A stretch of DNA of 42,448 nt from Eubacteriales bacterium (GCA_030526295.1 JAUNDA010000010.1:1-42448), one strand, 5' to 3'. Positions 33,641-42,448 are shown, counted from the stretch's first letter. Program-made: numbers and translations. Notes: a model not told the origin generated them from the sequence alone.

Positions 33641-34354
33641 TTAGTCCTTCCATGGCCTTTTGTCTGCGTGCCAGCCCTGTCTTTCCCAGTATCCGTGGTC
33701 AGGCTCCGACGGTGCGAAGGCCTTATGCATCATTCTAAGTATATAGAACCATTTCTTAGCCCTTAGGTTCATACGCTTTTTGCCATAGCCATTAAAAAGC
33801 TTTTCTGAAAGGATATCTGTTTTCTTTTCGATTTTCTTTTGTATTCCTTCAGGAATCTCGGACGGCTTTGTTGCCTGCACTCCTATTCCGAGGCGGTATA
33901 CCTTACCTACGCCCCACATCTCCAGGCTGTCCGCCATGTCCTTGCAGGTTGAGCCCATTCCACCGCCTGCAGCAGTACTGATTGCAACCGCCTGCTTATT
34001 AGTCATTTCAGGTCTTGGGCGGTGTACAATCCACCATGTTCCAAAATGGTCGAGGAAGCTCATCATCTGTCCAGTTGCATGGTAGACATATACGGGGCTT
34101 TCCATGATTATTACATCGGCCCAGAGCATGGCATCTGAAAGAGGCCTTAGTTTTTCAAAATGCGGACACCTGCTAAGATCATGCGTAAAGCATGTCATGC
34201 AGCCCCTGCACGGCTCATTAAAATCCCTTGGAAGAAAGAACTCCTTAAGTTCGCTTTCCTCCTTTACCTTACTCATTAATTTACCGGCAACCTGCCTTGC
34301 CACCATGCAGGTGCTTCCCTCATGGCCCTGTCCGTGGATAATAACTATCTTCAT
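33641..34354 (-). CDS. NADPH-dependent FMN reductase/flavodoxin-fold protein
   Basis: About 237 residues. An FMN-binding start (KIVIIHGQGHEGSTC), a CRGCMTCF cysteine pair near residue 50 as in iron-sulfur flavoproteins, and ADVIIMESPVYVYHATGQM. The C-terminal 50 residues are basic (KKRMNLRAKKW) with no domain recognised. ATG at 34354 starts the fold; a TTG at 34372 is possible. It sits directly after the amidase gene, so the two are likely cotranscribed. Substrate unknown. Confidence 0.83.
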   Translation of the reverse strand: MKIVIIHGQGHEGSTCMVARQVAGKLMSKVKEESELKEFFLPRDFNEPCRGCMTCFTHDLSRCPHFEKLRPLSDAMLWADVIIMESPVYVYHATGQMMSFLDHFGTWWIVHRPRPEMTNKQAVAISTAAGGGMGSTCKDMADSLEMWGVGKVYRLGIGVQATKPSEIPEGIQKKIEKKTDILSEKLFNGYGKKRMNLRAKKWFYILRMMHKAFAPSEPDHGYWERQGWHADKRPWKD

Positions 34355-34374
34355 ACTTAACCAAAACTCCAAAT

Positions 34375-35721
34375 TTACATCTTCTCGATAAGACTTCCAA
34401 GTGAAAGCAGCATTGCATCACTACCTGTCTTTCCCATAAGCATCACGCCAACAGGAAGTCCTTCCGAAAATCCCGCATTAACAGAAACCGCCGGACAGCC
34501 CAGCACGTTTGCCGCCCTTGTATGCCTTACAAGCATTGTTGCCCCGTCCTCCATCATGCCACAGATTTCAACCTCTTTAGTAAATAAAGGATATGCTGTA
34601 ACGGGTGTTGTGGGCATAATTAACGCATCCTTATCAGACATTAATTCCTCCCATCTTAGGATTGCTTCACGTCTTTTTTCCATTGCAGCAATGTACTCTG
34701 TTGCGCTGTATGTAAATCCCTTTTCTATGCGTTCCCTGATATACGGTGTATAAGCATCAGGCTTTTCCTTAAGCCTCTCTCTGTGAAGATATGCAATCTC
34801 AGGGAAGGTAATAGCAGATGAAAATGCTGCTATCTCGTCAAACCATGAGATGTCGGCATAATCAATTACAGCACCTGCTGCACTGATTTTTCCGATCACC
34901 TCGTCAAATACTTTCTTAACGCCTTCAATAATGCTGTTGTCAAAAAAGCCCCTTGGGATTACAAAGCGTTTTCCCTTTAACGTATTTTCATTATCAAGTG
35001 TCTTAACAAAATGCCTGTCGCCGCCCGAGATAATGTCCATCATTATAGCCATATCCCCAGCTGTCTTTGCCATGGGACCTGAAACACCAAGGTTAAGGCT
35101 TCCCCTTAGCTGTCCGTCCTCCTTAATCACTCCGTTACTTGTCTTAAATCCCGCGATACCGCAAAGTGAAGCCGGTATCCTGATTGAGCCGCCGGCATCC
35201 GTGCCAAGCGCCATCGGAACCATCCCGGCTGCAACTGCCGCTGCGCTTCCGCTGCTGCTGCCACCTGTGATAAGTTCCGTATTATAGGGATTTCTTGCAG
35301 GTCCAAAAAACGACCTGTCTCCCGTAGGCCCGCAGCCCCATTCCTGGGTATTCGTCTTACCCATAAATATGGCACCTGCTTCCTTAAGCCTTCGTACTGA
35401 AGTCGTATCAAAGTCAGGAACAAAGTCCCTCATCTGCTCAGAGCCAGCAGTGCATGTAACTCCCTTAACAAACATCAGGTCCTTTACCGCAAACGGTATG
35501 CCGTGTACCCTGCTTTTTCTTCCGTGCTTTCTTATATACTCTCCCTCAATTGCGGCCTGTCTCCTCGCCTCCTCCGGACAGAAGGTAATATAGGCATTAA
35601 CTGACGGGTTAAACGTTTCCGTAGCTTCAATACAAGCCTCAACAAGCTCCTCGGGAGTCGTTTCCCCGTTATCAAGCATCTGGGAGATTTCTTTTACTGT
35701 TAGTTCTTTTATGTTTATCAT
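34375..35721 (-). CDS. Amidase (amidase signature family)
   Basis: 448 residues. The Ser-cisSer-Lys triad is visible: Lys80 (GIPFAVKDL), the Ser155-157 cluster (GGSSSGSAAAVAAG) and Ser179 (GTDAGGSIRIP). It hydrolyses an amide to acid and ammonia. It resembles GatA, but no gatB or gatC is near and the C-terminus is short, so a stand-alone amidase is more likely. A GGAACTGC/GCAGTCC hairpin lies 13 nt upstream of the ATG. The flavodoxin-fold gene follows. Confidence 0.88.
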   Translation of the reverse strand: MINIKELTVKEISQMLDNGETTPEELVEACIEATETFNPSVNAYITFCPEEARRQAAIEGEYIRKHGRKSRVHGIPFAVKDLMFVKGVTCTAGSEQMRDFVPDFDTTSVRRLKEAGAIFMGKTNTQEWGCGPTGDRSFFGPARNPYNTELITGGSSSGSAAAVAAGMVPMALGTDAGGSIRIPASLCGIAGFKTSNGVIKEDGQLRGSLNLGVSGPMAKTAGDMAIMMDIISGGDRHFVKTLDNENTLKGKRFVIPRGFFDNSIIEGVKKVFDEVIGKISAAGAVIDYADISWFDEIAAFSSAITFPEIAYLHRERLKEKPDAYTPYIRERIEKGFTYSATEYIAAMEKRREAILRWEELMSDKDALIMPTTPVTAYPLFTKEVEICGMMEDGATMLVRHTRAANVLGCPAVSVNAGFSEGLPVGVMLMGKTGSDAMLLSLGSLIEKM

Positions 35722-35792
35722 AACTTTTACTCAGGAACTGCTTTTGCAGTCCATCACTTTTTGATTGTCACCCTTGAACTTCTATATGAAAA

Positions 35793-36824
35793 TCATTTAT
35801 TTCTATTTGCCGCTGTCAGCATACGGTCTCTTATCCAAATGTATACAAGGCAAAGCACAAAGGTAATCGCACTTATAACAAAATGGCTTGACCAGTAATA
35901 TGAGCCCATAAGAACCCTCTGTGCCCAGGTCTTTATCGGGTTCATAAAGATCCAATGTACAGTAAAGAATTCCATCGACATTTTTCCAACCCATGCAACC
36001 CTATCATTAAAGGCATTACTCTTATATAAATCCTTAAAGGACATGATGAAAAGAATAAGTGCAATGGAATAAAAGAGGTTTAGCGGATTGTTATAGCTTA
36101 TCGCCACATTCGTACTGTCTGTAAGGAAATTCAGGTAAAATGCGCTGACTGTAAATGCCGCAAAGACAAGAGCGACAAGAACCGCTGAGATTATCCTCAT
36201 TCTCCTGCAGTTAAGCCTTGATACATCTACATTTGCCTTAAAATAGATTCCCAGATAATAGTAGGCGATAAAGCATGTAAAGAGAATCATCTCATTGTTT
36301 GGAATGCTATTATTGACTATCCAGTACCTGAGATGAAGAATGTCATTAATAAGTGTTATGAGCACACATATAATGAGCATCAGCTTCTTATTCTTCGCCG
36401 CAGTGAGCATAGGTGTGAGCAGCATGAGCTGGATCATTGCCGCAAGGAAATAAAGCTGAATTCCGTTAGTACCGAGAATAAATGACAGGAGTGTGACATC
36501 CTGCTTGTAGATGAAGAGATTGACCAGGGAATATATACCCGACCAGACAAAGAACGGAATGATGATTCTTAATCCCCTCTTTTTGTAATATTCACCTGCC
36601 GATTCAATCTTTACTGGTGTAAAGTATCCGGAAATGAAAAAGAACACCGGAATGGCAGCCGCAAAGACACACTTAAAGAACAGCCAGATTGAATAATTGA
36701 GAGAATCCGGGGCAATATAATAGCCCCAGTCTATGTAATTCCATCCGCCAATCGTGTGTGCATAAAAGACCGTAAATATGCCAAGACCTTTTAAAAAATC
36801 CCAATAATCATCTCGTTTGTTCAC
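35793..36824 (-). CDS. Acyltransferase family 3 membrane protein
   Basis: 343 residues with about ten transmembrane helices. N-terminal RDDYWDFLKGLGIFTVFYAH is the family start, whose usual catalytic histidine is the His of FYAHTIGG. FFISGYF and the late VHWIFMNP region also fit. Such proteins O-acylate surface sugars or other exported molecules. The start is GTG at 36824 with AAAGGA 8 nt upstream. It has its own promoter and no functional neighbour that names its substrate. Confidence 0.88.
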   Translation of the reverse strand: MNKRDDYWDFLKGLGIFTVFYAHTIGGWNYIDWGYYIAPDSLNYSIWLFFKCVFAAAIPVFFFISGYFTPVKIESAGEYYKKRGLRIIIPFFVWSGIYSLVNLFIYKQDVTLLSFILGTNGIQLYFLAAMIQLMLLTPMLTAAKNKKLMLIICVLITLINDILHLRYWIVNNSIPNNEMILFTCFIAYYYLGIYFKANVDVSRLNCRRMRIISAVLVALVFAAFTVSAFYLNFLTDSTNVAISYNNPLNLFYSIALILFIMSFKDLYKSNAFNDRVAWVGKMSMEFFTVHWIFMNPIKTWAQRVLMGSYYWSSHFVISAITFVLCLVYIWIRDRMLTAANRNK

Positions 36825-36913
36825 TTTGGTTTCCTTTCAAAAAGACCCAAATCCCGGTGATGTAATTATGCAGGCTATCGGATTTGTAACATTAGTTTCA
36901 GAAATATGCATTA

Positions 36914-36919
36914 ATTATA
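36914..36919 (-). promoter_or_regulatory. Extended -10 of the acyltransferase gene
   Basis: On the minus strand TGG-TATAAT, an extended -10 with no good -35, about 90 nt upstream of the GTG start. Confidence 0.4.
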
Positions 36920-36923
36920 CCAT

Positions 36924-36976
36924 AAAAAAAGCATGCAATATATATGATATTTTTATATCACAACACATTTGCATGC
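36924..36976 (-). terminator. Terminator after the HTH-membrane protein gene
   Basis: TTGCATGC (36969-36976) pairs with GCATGCAA (36931-36938), with an inner TGATAT/ATATCA stem (36945-36960); on the minus strand it is followed by seven T residues. A two-part AT-rich hairpin with a strong T tract. Confidence 0.7.
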
Positions 36977-37019
36977 ATTTATATATATTTATTTCGTTCG
37001 TATTCGAATATTTTTTGGA

Positions 37020-37763
37020 TTATTCATATTTTTTACCACAGTAGTAAACAGGAATAATCATTGAAAATACCACCGCAAATATTACCGGCAGGAAAATAAG
37101 ACCATTTAGAGGGAACTTATCGATTATCCATGTAAGCACAGGATATAAAAGCATCACGGCAGCACACCATATCCTTACTGCCTTAAGGATGTGCGGCCAG
37201 TTTGTGTTATTGAAATGAATTCCAGGAAAATTCATATTCATGAACCCGTCCGAGTAACACGATATCTTATGTTCATCGTAATAGGTTGGTATTTTTTCCT
37301 TTGCGGCTATCCAATAATATATTCCAAAAAATACCGTAATTCCCTCCACAGTCCAGTAGTGAAGCGATGCCTTTTCCATGTCAACTCCTGTCATAAATAA
37401 AAGCACCGTCTCAAGCACCACCGCTACCATTAACAGCACAAATACCATAATCCTCGAGTTTCTGAGCTTCTTCTCAAGTTCACAGCGCTGTTCATTTCCA
37501 ATGTCCATGGCCTGCTTAACCACTTCACCATAATCCTTTTCGGCTTCCATTTCGTTTCTCCTTCCTAGTACAAGTTCAGAAATCGAAACACCGAGAATAC
37601 CACTAAGGGGTTCAAGCATCGTGATGTCAGGGTAACTTAAGCCTCTCTCCCACTTGCTAACAGCTTTATCGGAAATAAGCAGCTTATCCGCGAGTTCCTT
37701 TTGTGTTAAGTTTTTTTCCTTTCGCATACTGCTTATAAAAGCACCAAATTCTTCCCTGTCCAT
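37020..37763 (-). CDS. XRE-family regulator with C-terminal membrane domain
   Basis: 247 residues. N-terminal helix-turn-helix about 7-62 (MRKEKNLTQKELADKLLISD, KAVSKWERGLSYPDI), then a basic linker and four hydrophobic helices (about 103-124, 137-150, 198-212 and 221-241). Membrane-anchored XRE proteins of this layout are common in Firmicutes; their signals are mostly unknown. GGAGG precedes ATG at 37763. Palindromes over its promoter suggest autoregulation, and it is divergent from proB. Confidence 0.88.
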   Translation of the reverse strand: MDREEFGAFISSMRKEKNLTQKELADKLLISDKAVSKWERGLSYPDITMLEPLSGILGVSISELVLGRRNEMEAEKDYGEVVKQAMDIGNEQRCELEKKLRNSRIMVFVLLMVAVVLETVLLFMTGVDMEKASLHYWTVEGITVFFGIYYWIAAKEKIPTYYDEHKISCYSDGFMNMNFPGIHFNNTNWPHILKAVRIWCAAVMLLYPVLTWIIDKFPLNGLIFLPVIFAVVFSMIIPVYYCGKKYE

Positions 37764-37786
37764 ATTTCCTCCGTGTTTCTGTCTCC

Positions 37787-37889
37787 ATTATGCTTAAGGG
37801 TACAGAAATATCAACCGACCGTTGGTTTACCTGAGTTTTTCCCGTAAAAAGAGCATTTCATCCCCTTGAACAAAAATCAACCAACGGTT
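37787..37889 (-). promoter_or_regulatory. Promoter of the XRE gene with two palindromes
   Basis: Minus-strand TTGATA (plus 37809-37814), 16-nt spacer, CATAAT (37787-37792). AACCGACCGTTGGTT (37813-37827) overlaps the -35 and AACCAACGGTT (37879-37889) lies upstream; both sit in a TCAACC...GGTTTA context. Likely operators for the XRE protein, possibly also touching proB expression. Confidence 0.5.
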
Positions 37890-37927
37890 TACATGGTAAT
37901 GATTACACCGATAACCCCAAATGTCAA

Positions 37928-37956
37928 TTGACAAAGAACTTAAAAAGTGTTAGCGT
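37928..37956 (+). promoter_or_regulatory. Promoter of proBAC
   Basis: TTGACA (37928-37933), 17-nt spacer, TAGCGT (37951-37956) with TGT before it (extended -10). It is 52 nt upstream of the proB start codon. No T-box or other proline leader was recognised. Confidence 0.5.
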
Positions 37957-38007
37957 AGCCTAAAAATCAAAGTATTATGTTACTCAGCTTAAGGAAAGGG
38001 TACCATT

Positions 38008-38772
38008 ATGAGAGTCGTAATTAAAATTGGAACATCAACACTTGCACATCCTACAGGACAGTTAAACATTCGTCGCGTTGAAAGTCTTTGCAAAACAATG
38101 AGTGACATCATGAATGCGGGCCATGAGGTAATCCTTGTATCCTCCGGTGCCATCGGAATGGGTGTAGGAAAGCTGGGACTTAGGGAAAAGCCAAAGGATA
38201 TCCCAGGAAAGCAGGCTGCCGCAGCTGTAGGACAGTGTGAGCTTATGTATATCTACGACAAGCTTTTCAGCGAATACCACCACACTGTGGCACAGCTTCT
38301 CATAACTGCAGATAATCTCACCAATGAGACACGCCATACCAATTTCACAAACACGCTTACAAGGCTTCTCGAGCTCGGAGTTCTCCCTGTCATAAATGAA
38401 AATGACACAGTGGCAACCGAGGAAATTGTTATCGGCGACAATGACACTCTTGCAGCAAGGGTAGCTGAAAGCATAGATGCAGAGCTTCTTATCCTTCTTT
38501 CGGATATCGACGGGCTCTATACTGCAGATCCTCATTCAAACCCGGACGCAGTTCTCATTCCGGTTGTAAACTGTGTGGATGACGACATAAAGAAGCTTGC
38601 AGGCGTAAGCAGCACAACGCAGGGAACAGGCGGCATGGTAACAAAGCTAAGAGCCGCAGAAATTTGCTTAAACTGTGGCTGCGAAATGGTAATTGCCAAT
38701 GGCAATAACCCCGAATCACTCTATGAAATTGTTGACGGACAGGATGTAGGCACAAGATTTGTGAGGAAATAA
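38008..38772 (+). CDS. proB: Glutamate 5-kinase
   Basis: 254-residue amino acid kinase, first step of proline synthesis: glutamate plus ATP to glutamyl 5-phosphate. [44 protein letters not shown] and [12 protein letters not shown] are all present. The C-terminal PUA domain of the longer E. coli-type enzyme is absent, a known short form. AAGGAAAGGG precedes the ATG. Followed by proA after 2 nt. Confidence 0.96.
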   Translation: MRVVIKIGTSTLAHPTGQLNIRRVESLCKTMSDIMNAGHEVILVSSGAIGMGVGKLGLREKPKDIPGKQAAAAVGQCELMYIYDKLFSEYHHTVAQLLITADNLTNETRHTNFTNTLTRLLELGVLPVINENDTVATEEIVIGDNDTLAARVAESIDAELLILLSDIDGLYTADPHSNPDAVLIPVVNCVDDDIKKLAGVSSTTQGTGGMVTKLRAAEICLNCGCEMVIANGNNPESLYEIVDGQDVGTRFVRK

Positions 38773-38774
38773 AA

Positions 38775-40001
38775 ATGATAAACATGCTTAAGGCTGCTAA
38801 GGCCGCTAAGTCGCAGGTCTCAGGGCTTAGTGAAGATAAGAAAAACGAGGCACTTAACGCCATGGCGGAAAGCCTCATTGATAATACTTCGGAAATACTA
38901 AAGGCAAATGAGGGAGACCTCGAGGCTGCAAAGGGTAAAATCTCCGATGTAATGCTCGACAGGTTAAGACTTACACCCGAGCGTATTGAGGGTATGGCAA
39001 AGGGAATTAAAGACGTGGCAAAACTTCCTGATCCCGTAGGCCTTTTACTTGACAGCCATACGAGGGAGGATGGTCTTAAGATTGATAAGGTCAGTGTCCC
39101 GATGGGTGTCATAGCAATCATCTATGAAAGCAGGCCAAATGTAACAAGCGACGCCGCCGCACTCGCACTTAAAAGTGGAAACGTGTGCATTTTAAGAGGC
39201 GGAAAGGAAGCCTTTAACAGTGCAAATGCGATAGTAAATGCTCTTAAAGAGGGACTTAATAAGGTTGGAATCACTGAGGATGCTGTTAATCTCGTTCAGG
39301 ATATATCGAGGGACAGCGCAACTGCCCTTATGACGGCGAACGGATATGTGGACCTCCTCATCCCAAGAGGCGGTGCAGGACTCATTAACGCATGCGTACG
39401 CAATGCAACAGTTCCATGCATAGCAACCGGAACCGGCATATGCCATGTGTATGTTGAAAAAACAGCAGACCAGGAAATGGCATTAAACATTATCGAAAAT
39501 GCCAAGACAAGCCGTCCAAGCGTATGTAACGCCGAGGAGGTACTGCTTGTAGATAAGGCAATTGCAGCTGAGTTCCTTCCAAAGTTAAAGGAGAGAATCG
39601 GTGACAGGGTTGAACTTAGGCTCGATAGTGAGGCTTCCAAATACATTGGCGGTAAGCCTGCAGGAGAAAATGATTTCGATACAGAATTCCTCGATTACAT
39701 CCTTGCAGTAAAATGCGTTGAGGATGTAAAGGAAGCATTTGAGCATATTTCGGCACATTCAACAGGACACAGCGAGGCTATCGTCACCACCGACAGGAAA
39801 GCTGAGGAATATTTCACCGGAAACATTGACAGTGCGGCTATCTATGTAAATGCATCAACAAGATTTACTGACGGCGGTGAGTTCGGTCTTGGCTGTGAGA
39901 TGGGCATTTCCACACAAAAGCTTCACGCAAGAGGCCCTATGGGACTTAAGGAGCTTACAACCTACAGATATATCATTCACGGAAACGGACACATAAGATA
40001 A
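38775..40001 (+). CDS. proA: Glutamate-5-semialdehyde dehydrogenase
   Basis: 408 residues. Reduces glutamyl 5-phosphate with NADPH to glutamate 5-semialdehyde. Marks: [30 protein letters not shown]-like [19 protein letters not shown] and the catalytic cysteine in [14 protein letters not shown]. Stop overlaps the proC start region (TAATGA), so translation is coupled. Confidence 0.97.
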   Translation: MINMLKAAKAAKSQVSGLSEDKKNEALNAMAESLIDNTSEILKANEGDLEAAKGKISDVMLDRLRLTPERIEGMAKGIKDVAKLPDPVGLLLDSHTREDGLKIDKVSVPMGVIAIIYESRPNVTSDAAALALKSGNVCILRGGKEAFNSANAIVNALKEGLNKVGITEDAVNLVQDISRDSATALMTANGYVDLLIPRGGAGLINACVRNATVPCIATGTGICHVYVEKTADQEMALNIIENAKTSRPSVCNAEEVLLVDKAIAAEFLPKLKERIGDRVELRLDSEASKYIGGKPAGENDFDTEFLDYILAVKCVEDVKEAFEHISAHSTGHSEAIVTTDRKAEEYFTGNIDSAAIYVNASTRFTDGGEFGLGCEMGISTQKLHARGPMGLKELTTYRYIIHGNGHIR

Positions 40002-40786
40002 TGAAATACGGATTTTTAGGATGCGGAAACATGGGCGGTGCAATTGCAAAAGCCATGAGCCTCAGGACAAAGGACATATATGTAACAGACCGTTCAGGAA
40101 AAGCAAAGGGCTTTGCAGAGGAGCTTGGAATCTCATACACGGACACAGCTTCCATCATGGAAAGCTGTAACGCAGTTTTCCTTGCCGTAAAGCCACAGAT
40201 GATGAAGGATGTGCTTACCCCTGTTAAGGAACTGCTTGCAGAGTATAAGCCTCTTCTTATCACAATGGCTGCGGGACTTGAGATAAAAAAGATCGAGGAA
40301 TTTGTCGGAGAAAAACTTCCTGTTATCAGAATTATGCCAAACACACCGACATCGGTTGGAAAGGGCGTAATTCCATACTGTAAAAACGAGCTTGTGACTG
40401 AAGAAATGTTAAACACATGGTTTCAGGATATGCGCCCATGCGGACTGCTTGATGAACTACCCGAGAAATTAATGGACGGGGCTAGTGCACTTTCAGGAAG
40501 CGGGCCTGCATACTGCTACATTATGCTTGAAGCCCTGGCCGACGGAGGCGTTGCCTGCGGACTGCCAAGGGATAAGGCACTTCAGTATGCGGCAATGACC
40601 ATGTCAGGTGCTGCGGAGATCTACCTTAACACCCATAAGCATCCGGGCGAGCTTAAGGATGCCGTATGCTCACCAGGCGGAAGCACAATCGAGGGCGTTA
40701 ACGTCCTTGAGGAAAAGGGCTTCAGGGGTGCCGTAATGGACTGCGTACTTGCAGCCTACAGAAAAAACAAAGAGCTTGGAAAATAA
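40001..40786 (+). CDS. proC: Pyrroline-5-carboxylate reductase
   Basis: 261 residues. Last step of proline synthesis. Rossmann start YGFLGCGNMGGAIAKAM, RIMPNTPTSVGKG, and the family signature ALSGSGPAYCYIMLEALADG, then SPGGSTIEGV. proB, proA and proC together give the whole route from glutamate in one operon. Confidence 0.97.
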   Translation: MKYGFLGCGNMGGAIAKAMSLRTKDIYVTDRSGKAKGFAEELGISYTDTASIMESCNAVFLAVKPQMMKDVLTPVKELLAEYKPLLITMAAGLEIKKIEEFVGEKLPVIRIMPNTPTSVGKGVIPYCKNELVTEEMLNTWFQDMRPCGLLDELPEKLMDGASALSGSGPAYCYIMLEALADGGVACGLPRDKALQYAAMTMSGAAEIYLNTHKHPGELKDAVCSPGGSTIEGVNVLEEKGFRGAVMDCVLAAYRKNKELGK

Positions 40787-40834
40787 AAAAACCGTGTATG
40801 CCGACAGTTTACCTGCCAGTATACACGTTTTTTT
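40785..40834. terminator. Bidirectional terminator between proC and dpaL
   Basis: CGTGTAT (40793-40799) pairs with ATACACG (40821-40827), followed by TTTTTTT on the plus strand and preceded by AAAAAAA, so it serves both convergent units. Confidence 0.8.
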
Positions 40835-40850
40835 CGCCTTATTTATCTGA

Positions 40851-42035
40851 TTATTCTGCGAGTTTTAGAATTCTTTCATAGTTTTTGGAATCGGTCGCAC
40901 CTTCTGTGGATATACAGACAACAACCGATTCTTCATCAAGCTGAAGGTCTTTTCTCACATCCTCCAAATCAGGATTTGTCATAAGCTCAATTACAAGTCC
41001 CGTTGTAACGGCTCCGCTCTCACCGGAAATGATTCTTTCATCATCCCCCACAGGCCTTCCGAGCCTCTGCATTCCCTTTACCGTAACATCCTCTTCCACT
41101 GAGAAGAAGGCATAAGCGAAGTTATTTAGCTGCTTCCAGCCAAGCTCACACGGCTCTCCGCATGCCAGTCCAGCCATCATTGTATCCATTGTATCGGTAT
41201 AGAAATGAAGCCTTCCGTCATCTGCCTTTGCAGTCTTATAGATACAGTCTGCCTTAAGCGGCTCTACTATTACTATCTTCGGACAGTTTTCCCTGTAAAA
41301 GTCTGCGAGGAAGCCGGTAATAGCTCCAGCCATTGAGCCTACTCCTGCCTGAAGGAATACATGTGTGGGAATAACACCATTTAACTGCTCGGTAATCTCA
41401 AGTGCAAATGTTGTATATCCCTGCATTATCGTTTTCGGAATGTCCTCATAGTTTTCAAATGAGGTATCCTGAACAAGTACCCATCCGTTTTTACGGGCAT
41501 TTTCCGTTGCAAGGCGCACTGCATCGTCATAGGATAAATCCGTTATGGAAGCATCTGCCCCAAGAGCCAGAATGTTATTAAGCCTTTCCAAAGCAGTTCC
41601 CTTTGGCATATATACAACACACTTATGGCCAAGCTCCCTTGACGCCCATGCAACGCCTCGTCCGTGGTTTCCGTCAGTTGTCGTGATAAATGTAAGTTCT
41701 GGAAGAATTCCCTCCTCCTTTGCTTTCTTTAAATAGTCTAACGCATAAGGCTTCTCACAGTCTGGATTAATCAGCTTTGACAAATACATCGCAAGTGCGA
41801 AGCTTCCACCGAGCACCTTGAAGGCATTTTCTGTAAAGCGTTTGCTTTCATCCTTAACATAAAGCTTCGAAATGCCGAGAGTTTCTGCCAGATGTTCAAG
41901 ACATACAAGCGGTGTCGGCTTATAGCCAGGGATAGTGCCGTGAAACCCCTTTACTACCTTTGCCTTCTTAACACCATAATCTGCCGCCAAACCATAGTTC
42001 TTTATTTCACAATTATTTCTTACTACGTATTCCAT
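40851..42035 (-). CDS. dpaL: Diaminopropionate ammonia-lyase
   Basis: 394-residue fold-type II PLP enzyme. PLP lysine is Lys73 (TENAFKVLGGSF), TTTDGNHGRGVAW binds substrate/phosphate, and FLQAGVGSMAGAI and GESGAV fit the family. It splits 2,3-diaminopropionate to pyruvate and two ammonia; D-serine or related amino acids are lesser substrates. The ribosome site is weak (a small AGCCTTTAGGCT hairpin lies before the ATG). Its upstream neighbour is the small double-glycine peptide gene, 23 nt away. Confidence 0.9.
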   Translation of the reverse strand: MEYVVRNNCEIKNYGLAADYGVKKAKVVKGFHGTIPGYKPTPLVCLEHLAETLGISKLYVKDESKRFTENAFKVLGGSFALAMYLSKLINPDCEKPYALDYLKKAKEEGILPELTFITTTDGNHGRGVAWASRELGHKCVVYMPKGTALERLNNILALGADASITDLSYDDAVRLATENARKNGWVLVQDTSFENYEDIPKTIMQGYTTFALEITEQLNGVIPTHVFLQAGVGSMAGAITGFLADFYRENCPKIVIVEPLKADCIYKTAKADDGRLHFYTDTMDTMMAGLACGEPCELGWKQLNNFAYAFFSVEEDVTVKGMQRLGRPVGDDERIISGESGAVTTGLVIELMTNPDLEDVRKDLQLDEESVVVCISTEGATDSKNYERILKLAE

Positions 42036-42058
42036 ATTTACAAACAGCCTAAAGGCTA

Positions 42059-42265
42059 TTATTCATTATTACCATTAAGGTATTCGAACACCTCAAACAT
42101 TTCAGCATCTGTCATTGAACCAATGTTTAATGATTCGTTCTTTACGCGGCTGGGAATACCACCCTGAACAAAAGTAGGTCTTCCGATTCCGCCGTTTACC
42201 GCAGCAAGATCAGAATCATTAAGTTCAGTAGCTTCTTTGTTCGGTAATTTCTTATTATCTTCCAT
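42059..42265 (-). CDS. Small peptide with double-glycine bacteriocin-type leader
   Basis: 68 residues, not named by me beyond class. AAAGGAG lies 7 nt before the ATG, so it is a real gene. Residues 14-26 read ELNDSDLAAVNGG, the typical leader end cleaved by C39-peptidase ABC exporters. A cut after GG would release a 42-residue product beginning IGRPTFVQGG and ending in an acidic helix-like stretch with no cysteine. No exporter, modifying enzyme or immunity gene is visible in the window. It could be a bacteriocin, a signal peptide or a RiPP precursor. A TTGACT...TAGCTA pair about 60-80 nt upstream is a weak promoter candidate. Confidence 0.7.
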   Translation of the reverse strand: MEDNKKLPNKEATELNDSDLAAVNGGIGRPTFVQGGIPSRVKNESLNIGSMTDAEMFEVFEYLNGNNE

Positions 42266-42350
42266 TTTGCTCTCCTTTCACAAAAGAATCAAAAATCATC
42301 TACCGTCATTTGCATGACACTAGCTAACTTATGTCAAAGCTGTAGTCAAA

Positions 42351-42448
42351 TTATTTCCTGCTTAGAAGTGCTACCGTCTCCACGGTTGTTTCAGTTTCCA
42401 AGGGAAGTTCTTTCACTTCCTCGCCATCAACAGGCACAGGGAAATTGA
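42351..42448 (-). CDS. 3' end of an unidentified gene, cut by the window edge
   Basis: An open frame enters from the right edge and ends at TAA (42351-42353), 31 residues ending TVETVALLSRK. VETVxLLSR ends are common in RlmD/TrmA-type class I RNA methyltransferases, so that is a guess; the fragment is too short to decide. It is on the same strand as the small peptide gene, 85 nt away. Confidence 0.35.
   Translation of the reverse strand, partial: NFPVPVDGEEVKELPLETETTVETVALLSRK

Noticed and set aside
34375-35721. Calling the amidase gatA of the Glu-tRNA(Gln) amidotransferase
   Set aside because: No gatB or gatC is near and the C-terminal part is shorter than in GatA; the shared motif only shows the amidase family.
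1-42448. tRNA genes, rRNA, CRISPR arrays, prophage or integrated plasmid
   Set aside because: None was recognised by eye on either strand: no cloverleaf-like segments, no regular spacer arrays, and no integrase or structural phage genes.

Overview
The window looks like a chromosomal segment of an anaerobic Firmicute of the class Clostridia, most likely a Lachnospiraceae member. The reasons are strong AGGAGG-type ribosome sites, moderate GC, ferredoxin-linked enzymes (NfnAB, a four-subunit 2-oxoacid:ferredoxin oxidoreductase), an iron alcohol dehydrogenase with a Rex-like operator, DegV, LytTR/DUF3021 regulation and an IS200-type transposon. No tRNA, rRNA, CRISPR or prophage was seen. Species cannot be fixed from the sequence alone.

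Layout. 1-1.8 kb: an AlbA_2/Schlafen-type protein with an apparent internal in-frame deletion, followed by a tnpA-only IS200/IS605 element with subterminal hairpins. 1.86-5.8 kb: a phosphate module on the minus strand, a Na+/Pi cotransporter with a PhoU-like tail followed by a PhoP/PhoR-type two-component pair, preceded by TTTACA repeats spaced like Pho boxes. 5.98-8.8 kb: a GlpA-type FAD dehydrogenase and a GlpB-like oxidoreductase fused to DUF1667. 9-10.4 kb: udp-deoC nucleoside salvage. 10.6-14.2 kb: nfnB, nfnA and an iron alcohol dehydrogenase. 14.6-19 kb: a LysR regulator, an alpha/beta hydrolase, and a LytTR-DUF3021-ABC export cassette. 19.1-20.5 kb: an autoregulated-looking MarR gene plus degV on the plus strand.

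20.5-32.2 kb is the most interesting part: ten tightly packed minus-strand genes that read as one transcription unit. In transcript order they are an HTH-cupin-acyl-CoA ligase fusion, a nitrilase-family amidase, branched-chain aminotransferase, a P-loop ATPase, the delta, alpha, beta and gamma subunits of a VOR-type branched-chain 2-oxoacid:ferredoxin oxidoreductase, a LeuA-like protein whose catalytic metal ligands are all replaced, and a fusion of a degenerate TIM-barrel isomerase domain to a second acyl-CoA ligase. In front is a promoter, a 32-codon leader peptide gene with nine Ile, four Val and one Leu codons, and an intrinsic terminator overlapping an alternative hairpin: the layout of a ribosome-mediated attenuator. 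My inference is a branched-chain volatile fatty acid assimilation system: acid to acyl-CoA, reductive carboxylation to the 2-oxoacid, transamination to Val/Ile/Leu, with the dead LeuA-like protein as a possible leucine sensor.

32.3-42.4 kb: peptidase T, a flavodoxin-fold reductase with an amidase, an acyltransferase, an HTH-membrane protein divergent from a proBAC proline operon with shared palindromes between them, diaminopropionate ammonia-lyase, a small peptide with a double-glycine bacteriocin-type leader, and the 3' end of an unidentified gene running off the window.
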